Source of the DNA: Ampullaceana balthica
Lineage: Eukaryota > Mollusca > Gastropoda > Lymnaeidae
DNA: 64,000 nucleotides
Assembly: GCA_944989445.1 (NCBI GenBank)
Contig: CALYLW010000343.1
Span: 437,501-501,500, forward strand
Direction of reading: 5' to 3'
Shown: positions 11,093 to 23,175 of the stretch, one piece after another
Layout: every line of letters begins with the position of its first letter
How positions within the stretch are numbered: position 1 is the stretch's first letter
Notes under the pieces: model-generated
What the model was told of the DNA's origin: nothing
Database searches by the model: none
Seen by the model: only the letters and a program-made list of their open reading frames with translations
Made by a program: the position numbers and the translations under genes

Positions 11093-12393
11093 CATGGGTG
11101 GCCAGACCTGTAATAACTGAGAGCCATATTAAGAATTTTAAAAAAATTGTTGTGCATGGAAGCACTATCGTTCACGACCTAATCGCCATGAAAAATGGAT
11201 TTTGTGATTTATTTATTTTTTTGTTTTTGTTTATTCGAATGTAATTATTAACTCATTTCAGCTGTTTTAACCATAACCGTATGTTGAAGAAATGTATGTC
11301 ATATAATTAACAAATATTTAAATATAAAGAAATTTAGGGATAGAAACACACTGCATCTAGACTTAAAATTATAGTGAACATTAATTGTTATAATTCTGCT
11401 GAAAAGCCCTTTAACTACCAAGTTCCCTTAAATCTGGTTTGTATCAAGTAGTTGTGGTGCGAAGAAATTCTGCAAGATGCTGGGAACTAGTTACTTCTCG
11501 GTGCTTTGATTTTATGAACTTCATTGTGGAGTACAAAGATTAATTGGCATTTGTGGTATCAGTCGCCAAAGTCTGAATTTATTTTGATCTAATATAGAAA
11601 TGATTCCTCAATATTCTTCTTTAATAAAGTCCCCATCAGCACAATGTTGTTAATCAGCACAATGTTGTTAATCAGCACAATGTTGTTAAACACAAGCAAT
11701 GTTCCAGGCGATGACATAACTTGCCTCAGTTAAAGTGACACCCTCTTTGCTGAAAGCAGAAAGTAATATCTGCTGCTGACACATTCCAGACTTCAACTCA
11801 GCAAGTTTGATTTATCTAAACTGAGATGTCAGTGGATACTGTCATGTAAACTCTTCATGGATGTCTGATGTGTCGCTTCAAATTGATGGATGTCTGATGT
11901 GTCGCTTCAAATTGATGGCTTTGTCATTTGCTAGCAGCTTTTGGCAAAAAAGGGAAATTTATCTTATCGCCTTTATCGATAAATTGAAAGTCCTTTTCCC
12001 ATTCTGATAGAAAACATCTATTTCCTTCCTTATATTTTCGTTTCCTGGAACTTTTTGCCATATTTGATGTACACTTTTAAATAATAAGTCAATAACTTTA
12101 ATAGTAGCAGTAATGGCCAATACTTCGAAATGCTGATTTTACCAAACCGGAACCATAAAATTAATACTTTACGTCATCAACCAGGCAGAAACTATTCTTT
12201 TCCTTCAACTTTTAAATTTAAATCAAGCCCCATTTTTGTTTAATCAAACGACGCATGTAATGTCTTTTTGTTACTTTCATTCAAAAACAAATATGATATA
12301 GTTCAGTGTTCTAAATCCTTAAATTGTTCGGGAGCGCAATGTGAATACAGAAGAGCCGCATGCGGCTCGAGAGCCGCAGTTTGGCCACCGTTG
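11093..12393 (-). mobile_element. hAT DNA transposon, internally deleted, 1301 bp
   Basis: Perfect 8-bp target duplications ATGTAATG flank it (11085-11092 and 12394-12401). The ends match as inverted repeats: CATGGGTGGCCAGAC on the left, CAACGGTGGCCAAAC on the reverse of the right. The right end has a GAGCCGCATGCGGCTC palindrome. It sits inside the 43/49-bp array. The - strand carries transposase remnants of the type often annotated as GTF2I-repeat or zinc-finger BED-like hAT proteins. Confidence 0.9.
11490..12061 (-). pseudogene. Decayed hAT transposase (N- and C-terminal remnants)
   Basis: From ATG 12061 downward the - strand reads MAKSSRKRKYKEGNRCFLSE, then a broken zinc-finger stretch with NLKRHIRH (about 11880-11910). 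Next comes AFSKEGVTLTEASYVIAW (about 11705-11760), a conserved N-terminal block of these transposases. A C-terminal-like block, KSKHREVTSSQHLAEFLR, follows near 11455-11515. In-frame stops and loss of the catalytic middle show it cannot encode an active enzyme. The family assignment rests on these blocks from memory. Confidence 0.7.
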
Positions 12394-12479
12394 ATGTAAT
12401 GCGTCGCACCAAACTGAACTACTGATGATGTAATATGGGTACCACAATAACCTCCATACATCGTACAGAGACATGATGT

Positions 12480-12565
12480 GATTGTCTCTGGTTTATAGAC
12501 AGTGTAATATACGGGGTGATTTGTCTCTGGTTTATAGACTGTGTAATATACGGGATGATTATGGT
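12480..12565. repeat. 42-44-bp duplication
   Basis: Two copies of a segment containing GTCTCTGGTTTATAGAC and GTGTAATATACGGG. Confidence 0.8.
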
Positions 12566-12779
12566 GGGGATTGATGTATTGTTTAGTATGCGGGTCGTTG
12601 ATGTGGTGAAGTTAATTATAGCAGGTCTATAACAGTAGATGGCACGTGACAACATAGAATAATGAACGGTTGCACAAATAGACAAGTCACATGACCATTC
12701 AAAAGTTCACGGGAGAGTCTCTGTGATAATTAATAATTATAGCTGGTGACTTTCTGGTGACTTTTTAACTTCAATTTTT

Positions 12780-12955
12780 GAACGTCTTTGCACTGCTACA
12801 CCAAGACACGTATATTTTATTGTGAACGTCTTTGCACTGCTACACCAAGACACGTATATTTTATTGTGAACGTCTTTGCACTGCTACACCAAGACACGTA
12901 TATTTTATTGTGAACGTCTTTGCACTGCTACACCAAGACACGTATATTTTATTGT
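12780..12955. repeat. 44-bp tandem repeat, exactly 4 copies
   Basis: Four identical units of GAACGTCTTTGCACTGCTAC plus the following 24 bp. Identity between units implies recent expansion. Confidence 0.95.
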
Positions 12956-13308
12956 GCTATAATGATGTTGGTAATGGTATATTTAGACTTTAGACCCTCC
13001 GAAATCTATTTTAACTAGGTCTGATATTTGCTTGGATTAATAAACATATACATGTATAACAAAATTAAAAACAATATCTGGAGTTGACTAGCAGCTATCA
13101 AACCGAGAACGCCAACCAAACAATGAACAATGGGACGACTCAATTCGATTCACTTTTCTACATGGAAAAGGATAAAAACCGAGGTGTGTCTTGACGTCAT
13201 CAAAACATGTTACAAGTCGAAAGTTTTGGGGACGAGGCTGTTAGTATTAGATATAACACGAGAACTCTAACAAAATATTAATAAGGGTCTCTTCCAGGTG
13301 AACGACGG

Positions 13309-13495
13309 TATATGACTGTATATGACTGTATATGACTGTATATGACTGTATATGACTGTATATGACTGTATATGACTGTATATGACTGTATATGACTGTA
13401 TATGACTGTATATGACTGTATATGACTGTATATGACTGTATATGACTGTATATGACTGTATATGACTGTATATGACTGTATATGACTGTATATGA
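13309..13495. repeat. 10-bp satellite TATATGACTG, about 19 copies
   Basis: Nineteen perfect copies. Tyr/Ser/His-rich - strand frames through it are artefacts. Confidence 0.97.
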
Positions 13496-13509
13496 CATTG
13501 GGGGAGGTG

Positions 13510-13672
13510 GGGGACTTCCTCCGTTAATACTAACCCTATAGAATGTGTCAATTTTTCTGCAATAAGCACATAAAATGAAACCACGCCAGTACAGGTAAAA
13601 TAGTGCACCGGTCCCCGGAGCAATGGAAAAAATCCTGCCGGTCCGCCATACTAAAAAGTTTGAGAAGCACTG
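13510..13672 (-). mobile_element. Truncated hAT-type transposon end
   Basis: The reverse complement of 13653-13672 begins CAGTGCTTCTCAAACTTTTT and is followed by GGCGGACCGGC, a familiar hAT terminal sequence. No matching left end or target duplication is visible, so I call it a fragment. The left border is uncertain. Confidence 0.5.
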
Positions 13673-13680
13673 TACTAATG

Positions 13681-14190
13681 TATATATTTTAATTCGAGTC
13701 TGACTCAATGGTCATGAATTATCACTATACTTATAGCATTATTCAATTATTCTTTTTTAAAATAAATTAAAATTCCGATTGTAGAAAGAATGTTCAATTC
13801 TCAGATTCTTTAACAGGGGGCTAAAAGCCTTCAGAAAACAATATGTCAATGGAGCGCAAGCTTTGAGTGCATCTGAACAAGTAACATGAGACAACAGACA
13901 ATGCGGGGATATCAGTGCGTGATTGCATCCCCGTGGTCAGATTTAAGACAGGCCTTACTGCCGTATTGTGAAGTTGAGTCACGCAGACTAAAATATGCAC
14001 AGACATCAGTATGAGAGATGGGCGTGATCAGACCTTTCAAGTCTGCATTAGGTCATGTCAAGGGAGGAGGGGGTGAAGGGGGTGAGGACCACATGTGGTT
14101 GGGGTGGGGGAGCGTGGCGAGGAAGCTGAGTACCCCAAGTGTGTGTGTGGGGGGTGAGTAGGGATTGGGGCTCATTAAGTGAGTGTGTGT
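13681..14190. other. Spacer
   Basis: Single-copy-looking sequence turning G-rich near 14060-14190. Nothing recognised. Confidence 0.4.
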
Positions 14191-14191
14191 G

Positions 14192-14345
14192 GTGGAGGTG
14201 GGACTGGATCCACCTAATCTGTATCAGTGGAGTAAGAGATCCACATAGCAGATGAACACCCGTTTATTGTGGAGGTGGGACTGGATCCACCTAATCTGTA
14301 TGAGTGGAGTAAGAGATCCACATAGCAGATGAACACACGTTTATC
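14192..14345. repeat. 77-bp tandem duplication
   Basis: Two copies of a 77-bp unit starting GGTGGAGGTGGGACTGGATC, with two or three mismatches. Confidence 0.9.
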
Positions 14346-15095
14346 ACCAAAACTTTCAGCTATGTTGAATTATAAATTAGAGTTATGAAGTCAAGTAGGG
14401 GACATCGCCAGGGGAAGTGTGTGTGAGATTTTGTGTGTGGGTGTGTGTGGGGGTGGGTTGGGACACACCTAATGTGTCATCAGGGAACGGGTCAAATCAA
14501 CAGATTGTCGTGTCCAGCATTCAAAGCTGAACTCTCCGTTGTAAGACATCAACGTTAATCCAAGCCACTTTTTTTTACAACCTGCACACAACACTTTCCA
14601 TACCCGACCCACTCTACGCATGTGTTGCCAATTCCTAACCTATTCAGGCAAAATCTACCAGATCTACCAGATCTACCACATCTACCAGATATACCTCAAC
14701 CATCTCAAGCTATTCCTGACATATCAACCAACCAACTCTACCATACAAGCCACTATCCTAGTCTATAACAGTACCTCGATTACGTCATTCAATGAACGAA
14801 TCCATGTAACACTTGCATTAATTTTCTATCTGGGTTGATTCAACAACCCCCCCCCCAAAGAATATAGTTGAATGGCCATTCAAAGCCCATTTGTCGCCAG
14901 GGAAGCCCGTTGGCATAAATCTGAAAGCCAGTCTCATCAAGACTGTCAGGGTTCGGTGGGGCGAGGGGGGGGGCCGGAGTGTAAACGACCCTGCTCATTA
15001 GGTCAGACATTTTTTAACGTGACCTTGACCTTCTAGGAATGCCCACGTGACATCTCGCTAATCGCAAATAGTTGCAGAGCGTTTAACACCGGGAA
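14346..15095. other. Spacer with short G- and C-runs
   Basis: It holds several homopolymeric C or G runs (14848, 14966) and a short ATCTACCAG repeat near 14655-14690. The 72-residue frame at 14620 has no recognisable relatives and is driven by that repeat. Confidence 0.4.
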
Positions 15096-15099
15096 ATGG

Positions 15100-15965
15100 G
15101 GATTTTTTTAATATAAAAAACGTAAACAAACACGGTTTTCGACAATAAATCCCTTGTATATGAGACTTAACTAAAAGTATTAATTATGTTCAATATAATA
15201 TGCACCACGCGACAGACCCCATGACATCGAGGGCTGGAGTGAAACATAGTGACCAGTGGAGGTCATCTATAGCAGACGCTACTCATGCTACATAGAGATA
15301 AACTTAAAATTCATTCATTTAATTACGGTACATTCGATCGATCTGAAATTTTGACACAATGCATTGTTAGGTGACACGAGTCTATGTGCAAAATGTCAGC
15401 TCGATAGGATCATGGGAAGTGTGTCATTTGACATTTTGTGAAATCCCTTATATTAACTTCAATATCTTGTCGTCATCTCTTCGTACGTCGGTCGGGCGGA
15501 AAAACAAAAGTCAAAAATGACCCACTTCCCGTCATGCCATCGAGCTGAAATTTGGCACATAGACTGGACTCACCTAACAATGCATCGTATCAAAAATTCA
15601 GACCGATCGAAAGTACCATAATTAAATTAATGCATTTTTAGTTTATCTATATAAACTATATGTAGCGGTCGCTATCGTTTACATTTTACGGGTCACTTGA
15701 CTTCACGCCAGCCAGAGGTGAACACATCTCGTGTTTTAACCAGGTGTACCGGCGTGCTTTTGTTTACATTTTGCGTGTCACGCTGAGCTCGGTCCAGTGA
15801 CCGGTGACAAGAACCTTTCCCCTCTCCCACACGGATTAAAAGCAAACGGGAGTTAAGACAGATTCAGTCTGTAAATATTTGTCGCGTTTGAACATAATCA
15901 ATACTTTTAGTTATGTCTCATATATAAGGGATTTATAGTCAAAAACTTTGTTTTACAGGGTTGTT
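15100..15965. repeat. Composite fold-back element with TCGATCGA core
   Basis: The outer arms are inverted copies: the left arm (about 15125-15220) has AATCCCTTGTATATGAGACT, and the right arm (15880-15960) has TCTCATATATAAGGGATT. Inside lies a second inverted pair: 15290-15440 with CATTCGATCGATCTGAAATT, and its reverse complement at 15520-15650. The nested palindromes and the related copies at 16030 and 36832 indicate a mobile fold-back family. Confidence 0.7.
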
Positions 15966-16029
15966 TTATTACTTTTGTTTTTTCCGCGGGCGGGACCACG
16001 AGAAGACGGTCTAGTTAAAACTAAACAAC

Positions 16030-16475
16030 CCCGTAAAAACAAAGTTTTTGACTATAAATCCCTTATATTTGAGACAGTAATCAAAGTATTGATATTTTCA
16101 ATATAATACGAAACACGCGAAAAACATTTACAGACTGAAGCCGACTGATCTCCCCCTGGCTTTAAACCGGGGGAAAAGTGGGGGGGGGTGTGGAAATCGA
16201 TAGCTGGCAGGAACTCAAGTGGCACGTGGAAGGCGAACAATAACAAACTTTGAAATTGAATTACATATAGTTATACAGAGATAAACTAAAAATGCATTTA
16301 TTTAATTACTGTACATTCGATCGATCTGAAATTTTGATACGATGCATTTTTAGGTGACACGAGTCTATGTGCAAAATTTAAGCTCGATAGCATCACGGGA
16401 AGGGTGTCATTTTTTACTTTTGTTTTTCCGTCCGACGACGAACGACAAGATTTCGAAGTTAATATAAGGGATTTA
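16030..16475. repeat. Second, partial copy of the fold-back family
   Basis: The left part (16035-16130) repeats the outer arm of the preceding element. The right part (16270-16470) repeats the TCGATCGA arm and ends with TTAATATAAGGGATT. Between them is a unique stretch (16135-16250). Confidence 0.65.
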
Positions 16476-17150
16476 ATAAGAGATTTTATAAAGACTCGGG
16501 GGATTTGACTCCACCCTAACTGAGAATGGTATTACTATTGACCTATTTGACTTCCTATCGGGACATAGGACCTCCACACATGGGACATCCATGAGGTCGT
16601 TACTTTCAATAGGTATCTTGTGGGTACGAGAATCTTCTAAAAATAACTCCTGAATGTTTACATGTCTCATATGTCTCACATGCCTCACATGTCTCACAGG
16701 TCTCATTGGTATCTATAGCGTTGGTTAAAGATAGGGCTCATTTTAACAGCACTGGCGGTATCAGCCCTATTGTGGACTGTGTCCGTTATGACAAACTGCA
16801 AGTTCTTTTTTTTTAAAGAGAAAAAAATGTACCTCCCATCCTTCTGGTTCTCGGCACTTCCTCGTGCAGTGATTAGTCAGGAATCAATGGGACCGCTAAT
16901 GGAATAAGTCAGACCACACTGTGCATAAAGCTACTCGTGGAAATAGGGACCAGTCACAGGAGATGGATTTCTCATTTTAGCTCGTTATGGGCTGAGGTCG
17001 AGCTGCCAAGAGTTTTCATCTAGGTCACATGGCTACAACTTATTTTGTCCGTGTTTATGGGGAGGAAAAGGGGGGGGGTTCTTTACAAAAAAACACCAAA
17101 GAGAATATTTCAGTCTGTTTGGGATTACAGAACGAACGTCTCATATTCAG
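16476..17150. other. Spacer
   Basis: It contains a short degenerate run of CATGTCTCA-type words (16658-16708), also seen near 34045-34100. No gene recognised. Confidence 0.4.
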
Positions 17151-17687
17151 GTGGTTTTTGGGCGTCACTTGGTGGGAAGGTGGTTTTTGGGCGTCACTTG
17201 ATGGAAAGGCGGTTTTTAGGCGTCACTTGGTGGAAAGGTGGTTTTTGGGGGTCACTTGGTGGAAAGGTGGTTTTTAGGCGTCAATTGGTGGAAAGGTGGT
17301 TTTTGGGGGTCACTTGGTGGAAAGGTGGTTTTTGGGCGTCACTTGGTGGAAAGGTGGTTTTTGGGCATCATTTGATGGAAAGGTGGTTTTTGGGGGTCAC
17401 TTGGTGGAAAGGTGGTTTTTAGGCGTCACTTGGTGGAAAGGTGGTTTTTGGGGGTCACTTGGTGGAAAGGTGGTTTTTGGGCGTCACTTGGTGGAAAGGT
17501 GGTTTTTGGGCGTCACTTGATGGAAAGGTGGTTTTTGGGCGTCACGTGATGGAAAGGTGGTTTTTGGGCGTCACTTGGTGGAAAGGTGGCTTTCGGGCGT
17601 CACTTGGTGGAAAGGTGGTTTTTAGACTAGGTGGTTTTTGGGCGTCACTTGGCGGAAAGGTGGTTTAGGGCATCACTTGGTTGAAAG
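17151..17687. repeat. 29-bp minisatellite, about 18 copies
   Basis: Copies of GTGGTTTTTGGGCGTCACTT plus GGTGGAAAG. A small set of recurrent variants is visible (TTAGGCG, TTGGGGG, TTGATGG). G-rich on the + strand. Confidence 0.95.
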
Positions 17688-17762
17688 TGTAAAAACGAAT
17701 CTATGTGTGTACGGGCACACCGTGGGTCTGAAGACAGCAATCTTAACTCTGTGTCGTAGTAA

Positions 17763-18514
17763 AGTGAGCGGTACCGGTCTCTACTCTGCTATTGCCTTAT
17801 AGAGTAAACAAGCAGTACCAGTCTCTACTCTACTATTGCCTTATAGTGTAAACAAGCAGTACCAGTCTCTACTCTACTATTGCCTTATAGTGTAAACAAG
17901 CAGTACCAGTCTCTACTCTACTATTGCCTTATAGAGTAAACAAGCGGTACCAGTATCTACTCTACTATTGCCTTATAGAGTAAACAAGCGGTACCAGTAT
18001 CTACTCTACTATTGCCTTATAGAGTAAACAAGCGGTACCAGTATCTACTCTACTATTGCCTTATAGAGTAAACAAGCGGTACCAGTATCTACTCTACTAT
18101 TGCCTTATAGAGTAAACAAGCGGTACCAGTATCTACTCTACTATTGCCTTATAGAGTAAACAAGCGGTACCAGTCTCTACTCTACTATTGCCTTATAGAG
18201 TAAACAAGCGGTACCAGTATCTACTCTACTATTGCCTTATAGAGTAAACAAGCGGTACCAGTATCTACTCTACTATTGCCTTATAGAGTAAACAAGCGGT
18301 ACCAGTCTCTACTCTACTATTGCCTTATAGAGTAAACAAGCGGTACCAGTCTCTACTCTACTATTGCCTTATAGAGTAAACAAGCGGTACCAGTCTCTAC
18401 TCTACTATTGCCTTATAGAGTAAACAAGCGGTACCAGTATCTACTCTACTATTGCCTTATAGAGTAAACAAGCGGTACCAGTATCTACTCTACTATTGCC
18501 TTATAGAGTAAACA
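17763..18514. repeat. 44-bp minisatellite, 17 copies
   Basis: The unit starts AGTAAACAAGCGGTACCAGT and ends ACTCTACTATTGCCTTATAG. Units differ mainly at CAGT(A/C)TCTAC and AGC(A/G)GTACC. Confidence 0.96.
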
Positions 18515-18594
18515 GATTTCTGAGTCAGCTTGTGTCCAATCTGATCGGATCTAATTATGAACCGGGCGACAACCGCGTCCGTACCACAGGTGTC

Positions 18595-19008
18595 TGTCGA
18601 GCTCAGACAGAGCATTATATGTACAAGTTTGAGGTCCATCGAGCTCACACAGGGCATTTTATGTAAAAGTTTGAGGTCCGACCAGCTCAGACAGGGCATT
18701 ATATGTACAAGTTTGATGTCCATCGAGCCCAGACAGGGCATTATATGTTCAATTTTGAGGTCCATCGAGCTCAGAAAGGGCATTTTATGTACAAGTTTGA
18801 TGTCCATCGAGCCCAGACAGGGCATTATATGTACAATTTTGAGGTCCATCGAGCTCACACAGGGCATTTTATGTAAAAGTTTGAGGTCCGACCAGCTCAG
18901 ACAGGGCATTATATGTACAAGTTTGATGTCCATCGAGCCCAGACAGGGCATTATATGTACAATTTTGAGGTCCATCGAGCTCAGAAAGGGCATTTTATGT
19001 ACAAGTCC
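18595..19008. repeat. 42-bp minisatellite, about 10 copies, with higher-order repeat
   Basis: Units contain GGTCCATCGAGCTCAGACAG and GGCATTATATGTACAAGTTT. A block of about 210 bp (five units) occurs twice with the same order of variants (ACCAGCTC, GAGCCC, AGAAAGGG). Forty-two is a multiple of 3, so 166/167-residue frames on both strands are artefacts. Confidence 0.94.
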
Positions 19009-19350
19009 ATGGAGCTCAGTATGTCAGATATTTGTTGGCGCTCAACGCGTCAGTTTCTGAACCCTCTGATAACCTTAGATAAACCAGGTATCTTGAAAGG
19101 ACTACTGCTGGATACTCTAACTCAGTTAAGTGTAACGAGAAAACTGGCATGCCCGCCTGCATATATTAAAGACACATCGACGGAATGAAGAAAATGGGGA
19201 TGGGTGCCACGGGGAATCGGAAATGGAGAACGCCGTAGGTTGCCGAAAGAAATGATGGATGTAGTATTGGCATGTGACAAAAATAAAAGTTTTTAAAAAT
19301 CGTAAAGTGACCGGGTGAAGCTATGTTAGGGGAGCCTTAACAAAGAGATC
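19009..19350. other. Spacer
   Basis: No gene recognised. The frame that leaves the 42-bp array stays open to 19188 but shows no family features. Confidence 0.35.
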
Positions 19351-19354
19351 AAAG

Positions 19355-19806
19355 CTGTTTGAGATGGGAAACTATTTGAGATGGGAAACTATTTGAGATG
19401 GGAAACTATTTGAGATGGGAAACTATTTGAGATGGGAAACTATTTGAGATGGGAAACTATTTGAGATGGGAAACTATTTGAGATGGGAAACTGTTTGAGA
19501 TGGGAAACTGTTTGAGATGGGAAACTATTTGAGATGGGAAACTATTTGAGATGGGAAACTATTTGAGATGGGAAACTATTTGAGATGGGAAACTATTTGA
19601 GATGGGAAACTATTTGAGATGGGAAACTATTTGAGATGGGAAACTATTTGAGATGGGAAACTATTTGAGATGGGAAACTATTTGAGATGGGAAACTATTT
19701 GAGATGGGAAACTATTTGAGATGGGAAACTATTTGAGATGGGAAACTATTTGAGATGGGAAACTATTTGAGATGGGAAACTATTTGAGATGGGAAACTAT
19801 TTGAGA
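19355..19806. repeat. 17-bp minisatellite, about 26 copies
   Basis: Near-perfect copies of TATTTGAGATGGGAAAC. Only C(T/A)(G)TTTG variants are seen. Confidence 0.97.
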
Positions 19807-19854
19807 TTGTAAAAACTTTTTGTTTATGTGATTGTTCAGCGTTGAGGCGTTAAC

Positions 19855-19992
19855 GTAATAATATATAATAATATATAATAATATATAATAATATATAATA
19901 ATATATAATAATATATAATAATATATAATAATATATAATAATATATAATAATATATAATAATATATAATAATATATAATAATATATAATAAT
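19855..19992. repeat. 10-bp satellite AATAATATAT, left part
   Basis: About 14 perfect units. The array is continued on the other side of the hAT-type insertion, at 21269. The two pieces formed one array before the insertion. Confidence 0.96.
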
Positions 19993-21268
19993 TAGGGGTC
20001 TACCGATATATCGGCTGGCCGATATATCGGCACCGATATCTGGATATCGGCAATATCGGTATCGGTAGCCTGTAAAGGTCCCGATATTGACGTCACCGAT
20101 ATTTCATAATAAGTGACATTTTGACCCAAAAAAAAACGGAAACAAAAAAACTATCATTTAGGTTTACAATATCTCGACAAATTAATATATCGATCCCGAT
20201 ACCAGTATTGAAATAGTCAAAAGAGTCCTAGTATTAATATGTGCAGCCACGATACAGTGTGCCATGTGCTTTGATATTGTTTAGGTATCGGCCGATTTTC
20301 GTATACTCAGAAATACTGTGTAAATAGTGCCGATGCCACGTATACCGTAATTGCTCTAATACATGGATAACATGTCAACATTATGTTCACGTAATTGCTC
20401 TAATAGCAAAGATGCACGCAGAATCGCAGATGTCTAAAACATTTCGTTTCGTGTGGAATAACAAAATGTACCGTGTGAAGACGTGTTGTCATTGGCAACC
20501 ATTCAAGCTTCAGCCTCATTTTCACTATATTACTATTGTACTTTGTTCTCATTGTTTCATTCATAAAAGGTGGCCGTGTGCAAAAGCCATTAAACTATTG
20601 GTTAGAATTAATAATTATGAGTCAAGGTTGAAGTTTCAAAAGGAGTACCTAATATGCTTGTACATTTTTATAAAGGACGGTTCGTTTTGTTATGAGTCCT
20701 ATGTAGGTCATGAACTGGAACTTGTTAACACATCGGAAACTTCGTTTCGGGAAAAAAAATCGGTATTTCGGCAAAACTGGATATCGGTAGACCCCTTAAT
20801 TATAAAATATAAATAATTACGAGTGATAAATTTAAGAATGGCGTCATCAAATATGACCGCTGTTATTTTTGTCCTAACAAATACTCATATCGGCACTCAT
20901 ATCGGAGAAAAAATATCGGTAATATCGGCAAAAATACTTATCGGTAGACCCCTAATATAAAATATAAATAATTAGGAGTGATGAATTTAAGAATGATCGA
21001 TGTCATCAAATAAGACCGCTGGTTTTTGTCCTAACAAATATTTATATCGGAAAAAAAAATATCGGTAATATCGGCAAAAATGCCTATCGGTAGTCCCCTA
21101 ATATTAAAGATAAATAATTACGAGTGATAGATTTAAGAATGACGTCATCAAATATGACCGCGGGTTTTTGTCCTAACAAATACTCATATCGGCACTCATA
21201 TCGGCAAAAAAATATCGGTAATATCGGTATCGGCAATATCGGCAAAAAGGCATATCGGTAGACCCCTA
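19993..21268. mobile_element. Non-autonomous hAT-type transposon, copy 1 (1276 bp)
   Basis: Terminal inverted repeats TAGGGGTCTACCGATAT. The 8-bp target duplications ATAATAAT lie at 19985-19992 and 21269-21276. The left end is dense in GATATCGG/CCGATATC words. The right third has three or four tandem, diverged copies (about 150 bp each) of the 3' end, each ending near TATCGGTAGACCCCTAAT. There is no intact transposase: the 134-residue frame at 20412 is disrupted in copy 2. Eight-bp duplications plus a TAGGG end point to the hAT superfamily. Confidence 0.88.
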
Positions 21269-22490
21269 ATAATAATATATAATAATATATAATAATATAT
21301 AATAATATATAATAATATATAATAATATATAATAATATATAATAATATATAATAATATATAACAATATATAACAATATATAACAATATATAACAATATAT
21401 AATAATATATAATAATATATAATAATATATAATAATATATAATAATATATAATAATATATAATAATATATAATAATATATAATAATATATAATAATATAT
21501 AATAATATATAATAATATATAATAATATATAATAATATATAATAATATATAATAATATATAATAATATATAATAATATATAACAATATATAACAATATAT
21601 AATAATATATAATAATATATAATAATATATAACAATATATAATAATATATTAAAATATATAATAATATATAATAATATATAATAATATATAACAATATAT
21701 AACAATATATAATAATATATAATAACATATAATAATATATAATAATATATAACAATATATAATAATATATTACAATATATAACAATATATAATAATATAT
21801 AATAATATATAATAATATATAACAATATATAACAATATATAATAATATATAATAATATATAATAATATATAACAATATATAATAATATATAATAATATAT
21901 AATAATATATAATAATACATAATAATATATAATAATATATAATAATATATAATAATATATAATAATATATAATAATATATAATAATATATAATAATATAT
22001 AATAATATATAATAATATATAATAGTATATAATAATATATAATAATATATAATAATATATAATAATATATAATAATATATAATAATATATAATAATATAT
22101 AATAATATATAATAATATATAACAATATATAACAATATATAATAATATATAATAATATATAATAATATATAACAATATATAATAATATATTACAATATAT
22201 AACAATATATAATAATATATAATAATATATAATAATATATAACAATATATAACAATATATAATAATATATAATAATATATAATAATATATAATAATATAT
22301 AACAATATATAATAATATATTACAATATATAACAATATATAATAATATATAATAATATATAATAATATATAACAATATATAACAATATATAATAATATAT
22401 AATAATATATAATAATATATAATAATATATAATAATATATAACAATATATAATAATATATTACAATATATAACAATATATATTGTAATAA
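21269..22490. repeat. 10-bp satellite AATAATATAT, main part, with higher-order blocks
   Basis: About 120 units. Variant units AACAATATAT and TACAATATAT recur in a fixed order around 21770, 22190, 22320 and 22460, so blocks of about 13 or 14 units were copied together. The - strand frames of up to 446 residues, made of Ile/Tyr/Leu, are artefacts. Confidence 0.97.
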
Positions 22491-22522
22491 AAGCTAAATA
22501 AACTCTGTGGGACTCAGGTAAT

Positions 22523-22892
22523 GTCCAACAAGTCATGCCCTGGGTTACACCCCCTGTAGGTATATGGTCACGTCCAACAAGTCATGCCCTGGGTTACACC
22601 CCCTGTAGGTATATGGTCACGTCCAACAAGTCATGCCCTGGGTTACACCCCCTGTAGGTATATGGTCACGTCCAACAAGTCATGCCCTGGGTTACACCCC
22701 CTGTAGGTATATGGTCACGTCCAACAAGTCATGCCCTGGGTTACACCCCCTGTAGGTATATGGTCACGTCCAACAAGTCATGCCCTGGGTTACACCCCCT
22801 GTAGGTATATGGTCACGTCCAACAAGTCATGCCCTGGGTTACACCCCCTGTAGGTATATGGTCACGTCCAACAAGTCATGCCCTGGGTTACA
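22523..22892. repeat. 49-bp minisatellite, about 8 copies
   Basis: Units are essentially identical and include GTCATGCCCTGGGTTACACC and TGTAGGTATATGGTCACG. Confidence 0.96.
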
Positions 22893-23175
22893 GACCCCGT
22901 TTTGACAAGGGCCCATTTATCGGCGGTCACGTCAACAAAATGGTCGACACAAACCATTCTAACGCACCATTACCCTCTCACCCTGTCCAATATCTCAACA
23001 GTGAGCTACGTACCAGCACTGAGTCGCACGGCTAAATTATTAATAACGCCTCGTGGGGGCAAGGGGGGGGGGCCACCCATCTTCGGTCGGGCTCTCGAGC
23101 GGCCATCGAGTCGCTTTCAGTCAACGTGTGACAGCCGCAACAATATTAATGAGCACTCAACTTCTTTGCTCCGTC
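22893..23175. other. Spacer
   Basis: Single-copy-looking sequence with a G run at 23063. Nothing recognised. Confidence 0.35.

Noticed and set aside
20412..20816. 134-residue frame inside hAT-type copy 1 as a possible transposase
   Set aside because: It has no transposase motifs, and the frame is interrupted in copy 2.
21084..22536. Long - strand open frames of up to 446 residues made of Ile, Leu and Tyr
   Set aside because: They are readings of a 10-bp AT satellite that lacks stops on this strand. All three frames give the same peptide, and there is no gene-like composition.
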